NCBI GenBank assembly: GCA_030672465.1
Contig: DAOVGJ010000226.1
Span: 1 to 9,627 of the forward strand
Direction of reading: 5' to 3'
Length of the DNA: 9,627 nt
From: Pseudomonadota bacterium
GTDB taxonomy: Bacteria; Desulfobacterota; BSN033; WVXP01; G020346125
Shown in pieces: positions 6,681 through 9,627 of this stretch; position 1 is the first letter of the stretch, and every line of letters begins with the position of its first letter. The notes beneath the pieces were generated by a model. The model was not told the DNA's origin. It made no database searches and saw only the letters and a program-made list of their open reading frames with translations. The position numbers and the translations under genes are program-made.

Positions 6681-7859
6681 TTACCGTGCCGGTCTTGGTC
6701 CTGGGTGACAAAAGCGAAACCAGGGTTTTGAGGCAAGAGCCCCGAGGCTGTAGAAGATCGCGCACGCGATAAAGATGAGATTTGTTGTAAGATCGAACTG
6801 GGCAATGCTCCATCCGATGATAGGCCCCAGAGCCGATCCTAAATCAAAGGCCGTTGCATAAGAAGCCACAGCTTTAGCTCCCCTTTGGCCTGCCTTGGCA
6901 GAGATGGTGATACCGAGTAGAGTCCCGCAGAAGAATACGACCAAAACACCACCTATCATCCACAGGGGGCCGAATGATAAGCCTGAAAAGGCCATGGCTA
7001 TGGCCCCGAGAACAAAAAGGACAGGTACGGAGCGCTCCCTTCCCATACGGTCGGCCGCGGTTCCCAGCAGGGGCGATCCGACACTGCCGAGAACCCAGCG
7101 AACGGCAAGAACCATACCGGTTAGTGTTGCCACACCAATGGTGTGTCCGAAAAGATCCATCGACATTCCTACCTGTTCTCTCAATATCAATCCCAGTGTT
7201 GACACCATCAGGCCGAAGCCCACTATACCTATGGCAAAACCGCATAGCATGACCCTTAGGTCTGTTCGGGCGAAGGTGATGTCTGAAGGAGTTGTCTTGA
7301 TTAGATTGAGCCCCCTCTGTGATAAGAAGCTGAGAGGTGCCGCAAAAAGGGAAAGGAGACTGAATGTAATGAGCGTGAAGGTGAGCCCAAAGAGGTCGTG
7401 AATAAGCCCTCCCAGTAACATTCCAACAAACCATCCGCTTAAATTAATTCCCCTTAGGAAACCCATGTTTTTCCCGAGGTGGGCATCGCTTGAGGCGCTA
7501 ACTACGGTCATGATTCCTGCCTGGCGGATGAAAGAAAAGCAGATTCCCCAGAGGATTCTTGCAACGAATAAAACGGCAAAGATTTTAAAAGCTCCGTAGA
7601 TGGCTGTCACTAAGGAGCCGAGCAAAAAGGCGGGCACAAGCCAGTACACGACCGGTGAATCCCGGTAACACCTTTCGGCTACATGGTTTGAGGCAAGGCG
7701 AATCCATCGATTGACTGACAGAAGAATGCCCACTTGTATGGGAGTTAGGCCGATATGAACATAATGGCTGGGGAGAACTGCATACAGTACAGCATCCCCA
7801 AGGACGGATAGACCTGTAGCAATACCGATGGAGACTATAGGGAAAGGGGGTCTTTTCAT
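6681..7859 (-). CDS. Major facilitator superfamily (MFS) transporter
   Basis: Inner-membrane secondary transporter of 392 residues, a normal size for a 12-helix MFS protein. Seen: alternating hydrophobic segments along the whole length, with a central cytoplasmic loop at about 180-200 dividing two six-helix halves, and the loop 8-9 signature GTAADRMGRER at about 266-276. The matching loop 2-3 motif in the first half is degraded (NRWIRLASNHVAER, near 50-63). The ATG follows the TAG of the amidohydrolase without a gap (TAGATG), and the only good purine tract, GGAGGG, is too far upstream, so translation probably depends on ribosomes finishing the amidohydrolase. The tail FCHPGPRPAR is polar and looks unlike the usual family ending. 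Direction of transport and substrate cannot be told; the operon suggests it moves the substrate or product of the amidohydrolase. Confidence 0.88.
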   Translation of the reverse strand: MKRPPFPIVSIGIATGLSVLGDAVLYAVLPSHYVHIGLTPIQVGILLSVNRWIRLASNHVAERCYRDSPVVYWLVPAFLLGSLVTAIYGAFKIFAVLFVARILWGICFSFIRQAGIMTVVSASSDAHLGKNMGFLRGINLSGWFVGMLLGGLIHDLFGLTFTLITFSLLSLFAAPLSFLSQRGLNLIKTTPSDITFARTDLRVMLCGFAIGIVGFGLMVSTLGLILREQVGMSMDLFGHTIGVATLTGMVLAVRWVLGSVGSPLLGTAADRMGRERSVPVLFVLGAIAMAFSGLSFGPLWMIGGVLVVFFCGTLLGITISAKAGQRGAKAVASYATAFDLGSALGPIIGWSIAQFDLTTNLIFIACAIFYSLGALASKPWFRFCHPGPRPAR

Positions 7860-9503
7860 CTATTTACTTTCGTAAACGATTTTCCCTCCGATAATGGTTT
7901 TTTCTACCGTAATATCCCTGATTTCCCAAGGGTCGACCTCGAGCAGGTTATCAGACAACACAACCATGTCCGCCAGCTTACCGGGCTCAATTGATCCTTT
8001 AATATCCTCCTCAAAGGAGGAGTAAGCTCCGTTAATGGTGTATACACGCAACGCCTCCATGGCTGTCAGTTTCTCTTGTGGGCCTATATCCACACCGCTT
8101 CGGGTTTTTCTGTTCACTGCGCACCACATTCCCCACAGGGGATTGGATGGCCACACCGGATCGTTAGGGGTACATACTGGACAATCCGAATGCGCGCATG
8201 AAACGATGCCTATCTCCAAGGCCGTCTTAACGGGAACCATCTTGTTGGCCCGCTCCTTCCCGATGAAGTTATTGATGTGGAGGTCGCCCCAGAACCATGG
8301 ATGGAAGAGATAGAAGTTGGCGATTATGCCTAGACTCTTCATCCGTTTCAGGTCTTCCATCGTCGGACATAGGGTATGCTCAATTCTATGCCGGGGGTCA
8401 GGCCTGGGGTACTTCTCCATTGCATGCTCTATGGCGTTCACCGCTACTGTGATACCGTAGTCTCCCTGCGCGTGAATCGCAACCTGGTAGCCAAGCCTAT
8501 GGGCCTCAGCAACAATTTCATTCAAGTTCTCCTGCGTGTATCGTAACCCCTCTAGACCCCTTGTCTCCTTGGCCAAATACGGCTCATAAAATGCACACGT
8601 GAAGCACTGAATAGAACCGTCAATCAGAAGCTTCACCGCACCTAATCTAAGCCTATTATTACCAAAGCCTGTCCTTAGACCAAGATCGTTGTTCCGGTAG
8701 AAATCTTCGTGGATCATCAGGTAAGTCCTCGTCTTCAGCTTGCCCTCCGCAACGGCCTCCTGATAAGCCCTATATGAGTCGGGTTTGTCAATTGCACCCG
8801 CATCACACGTAGAGGTCACCCCCGTCTTAACGTATTCCTGGCTAGCCGCAGCAAGCCCATTCTTCAAATCCTCCAAAGTTGCCTGGGGAACCGCTGAATT
8901 CATGACAGGGACATCGCGCAAAACCCCGGTGGGCTCACCTGTTACAGGGTCTTTCTCAATGATCCCTCCCTCAGGATTAGGGGTATCCTTGGTTATGTCG
9001 GCCAATTCGAGCGCCCTACTATTAACAACGCAGGCGTGTCCTCCCCGTATCGTTAGGATGAGAGGATTTTCGGGTGCGGAGGCGTCAAGTTCCTCTCTGG
9101 TGGGCCACCTTCCCTCCTTCAAGCTGTTAGGATCGAGATTCCTTCCCCCAATCCAGTCGCCTTTTGGGGTTTCCCTTGCCCTCTCCTTAATCCCCCGCTG
9201 GACATCAATAATTGATGGATTCAGCTCTGTCGCCATATTCAGCAGCTTAAAATTGAAAAGAAATTCCCCAATATATACATTGTGGGTATGGGAATCTATA
9301 AACCCCGGCACTACGGTCTTGCCCGTGAGATCCATAACCTTGGTTTTGTCTCCAATGAGGGGGTCCATTTCATTGTTAGTGCCTACGCTAACGATAATGT
9401 CATCTCTTATGGCGACTGCTTCCGCTATTGTGTTTCTGGCATCAACTGTTATAACATTCCCATTCCTCATAATTAGATCGGCTGACAATCCCTGAGTTTC
9501 CAT
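7860..9503 (-). CDS. Amidohydrolase family protein, YtcJ-like (Amidohydro_3)
   Basis: Cytoplasmic metal-dependent hydrolase of 547 residues, the usual length for YtcJ-like proteins; characterised relatives cleave N-substituted formamides and similar amides. Seen (numbered from the chosen ATG): an N-terminal beta-sandwich part (ADLIMRNGNVITVD), then the metal motif FIDSHTH with His72 and His74, the conserved RGGHACVVNSRAL near 153-165, VKLLIDGS with Lys291, AIHAQGD with His344, HRIEHT with His376, and the late HSD motif with Asp440. The C-terminus closes the sandwich (GSIEPGKLADMVVLSDN). Start choice: the ATG at 9503 has GGAGG exactly 8 bases upstream (9512-9516); an in-frame ATG at 9518 overlaps that GGAGG and has no site of its own. 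Cysteines cluster around the HSD motif (CAHSDCPVC). It is the first gene of the pair with the MFS transporter. The true substrate is unknown; no signal peptide is present. Confidence 0.92.
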   Translation of the reverse strand: METQGLSADLIMRNGNVITVDARNTIAEAVAIRDDIIVSVGTNNEMDPLIGDKTKVMDLTGKTVVPGFIDSHTHNVYIGEFLFNFKLLNMATELNPSIIDVQRGIKERARETPKGDWIGGRNLDPNSLKEGRWPTREELDASAPENPLILTIRGGHACVVNSRALELADITKDTPNPEGGIIEKDPVTGEPTGVLRDVPVMNSAVPQATLEDLKNGLAAASQEYVKTGVTSTCDAGAIDKPDSYRAYQEAVAEGKLKTRTYLMIHEDFYRNNDLGLRTGFGNNRLRLGAVKLLIDGSIQCFTCAFYEPYLAKETRGLEGLRYTQENLNEIVAEAHRLGYQVAIHAQGDYGITVAVNAIEHAMEKYPRPDPRHRIEHTLCPTMEDLKRMKSLGIIANFYLFHPWFWGDLHINNFIGKERANKMVPVKTALEIGIVSCAHSDCPVCTPNDPVWPSNPLWGMWCAVNRKTRSGVDIGPQEKLTAMEALRVYTINGAYSSFEEDIKGSIEPGKLADMVVLSDNLLEVDPWEIRDITVEKTIIGGKIVYESK

Positions 9504-9511
9504 GTCTCTTC

Positions 9512-9516
9512 CCTCC
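9512..9516 (-). promoter_or_regulatory. Ribosome binding site that fixes the amidohydrolase start
   Basis: GGAGG on the minus strand lies 8 bases before the ATG at 9503, an ideal distance. It overlaps the alternative ATG at 9518 (ATGGAGG), which itself has no purine-rich site upstream. This supports the shorter, 547-residue protein. Confidence 0.75.
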
Positions 9517-9538
9517 ATTGATTACGGCCCTTGTATGT

Positions 9539-9567
9539 ATTTTAGTGTGTTATCTTGGTATTCCTAA
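9539..9567 (-). promoter_or_regulatory. Candidate promoter for the amidohydrolase-MFS pair
   Basis: On the minus strand, TTAGGA (9562-9567, 3 of 6 to TTGACA) is followed after 17 bases by TAAAAT (9539-9544, 5 of 6 to TATAAT). A start near 9531 would leave a leader of about 28 bases before the ATG at 9503, with the GGAGG inside it. The -35 is poor, so an activator or a different promoter further upstream is possible. The rest of the 9568-9627 stretch shows no gene. Confidence 0.4.
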
Positions 9568-9627
9568 TATGAGACCCCCGGGCAGCATATTATTACCCGA
9601 CAACGCACCATAAGATCAAGGCCAAAT

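Noticed and set aside
6590..6813. Two overlapping minus-strand frames of 67-71 codons at the end of the MFS gene
   Set aside because: They lie mostly inside the MFS coding region in other frames and show no motif; I considered a frameshifted MFS tail but found no helix or family pattern in them.
6895..7401. Plus-strand open frame of 168 codons opposite the MFS gene
   Set aside because: The translation is rich in Pro, Arg and Thr with no membrane or domain pattern; it mirrors the MFS coding sequence.
8785..9495. Long open frame on the plus strand (236 codons) opposite the amidohydrolase
   Set aside because: It is fully antisense to a gene with clear family motifs; its translation is serine-rich and low in recognisable domains, as expected of a shadow frame.
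9504..9518. Amidohydrolase start at ATG 9518
   Set aside because: The ATG overlaps the GGAGG that serves the ATG at 9503 and has no ribosome site of its own.

Overview
The window is a single-direction metabolic and transport locus: every gene I can support lies on the minus strand, so transcription runs from the right end (about 9500) to the left end (1). In transcription order the genes are: a YtcJ-like amidohydrolase (Amidohydro_3 family), an MFS transporter, an M20-family metallopeptidase/deacylase of the ArgE/DapE type, then a complete peptide-type ABC importer. The importer has a family 5 substrate-binding protein, two permeases, a first ATPase, and a second ATPase cut off by the left window edge. 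No tRNA, rRNA, insertion sequence, CRISPR array or phage gene was seen.

Layout. 7860-9503 amidohydrolase and 6681-7859 MFS are directly abutted (TAG immediately followed by ATG), so they form one translationally coupled pair with a plausible promoter near 9540-9567. A 341-base AT-rich gap (6340-6680) follows. It carries repeated TTGACA-type boxes, a 9-bp inverted repeat and a striking doubled palindrome (6359-6378) just before the M20 start, and looks like the control region for a second unit. That unit is M20 (4984-6339), a 150-base leader containing an unusually perfect Shine-Dalgarno match, the binding protein (3262-4833), a terminator-like hairpin (3185-3240), then dppB, dppC, dppD and dppF, spaced 20 bases apart or overlapping by 1-4 bases.

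How the parts may work together (inference): the binding protein has an export signal and should capture a peptide-like solute in the periplasm; DppBC with DppDF would import it. The two hydrolases have no signal peptide, so they should act in the cytoplasm, and both families typically cleave C-N bonds in amides, N-acyl amino acids or related compounds. The MFS protein could move a precursor or product. This fits a scavenging or catabolic island for an amide-containing nutrient, but the substrate cannot be read from the sequence.

Organism: the cleavable signal peptide on the binding protein, moderate base composition by eye and purine-rich Shine-Dalgarno sites fit a Gram-negative bacterium, with a sulfate-reducer-like or syntrophic deltaproteobacterium as a guess only. 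Nothing here is a clearly new biological system; the regulatory sequences in the gaps are the least explained part.
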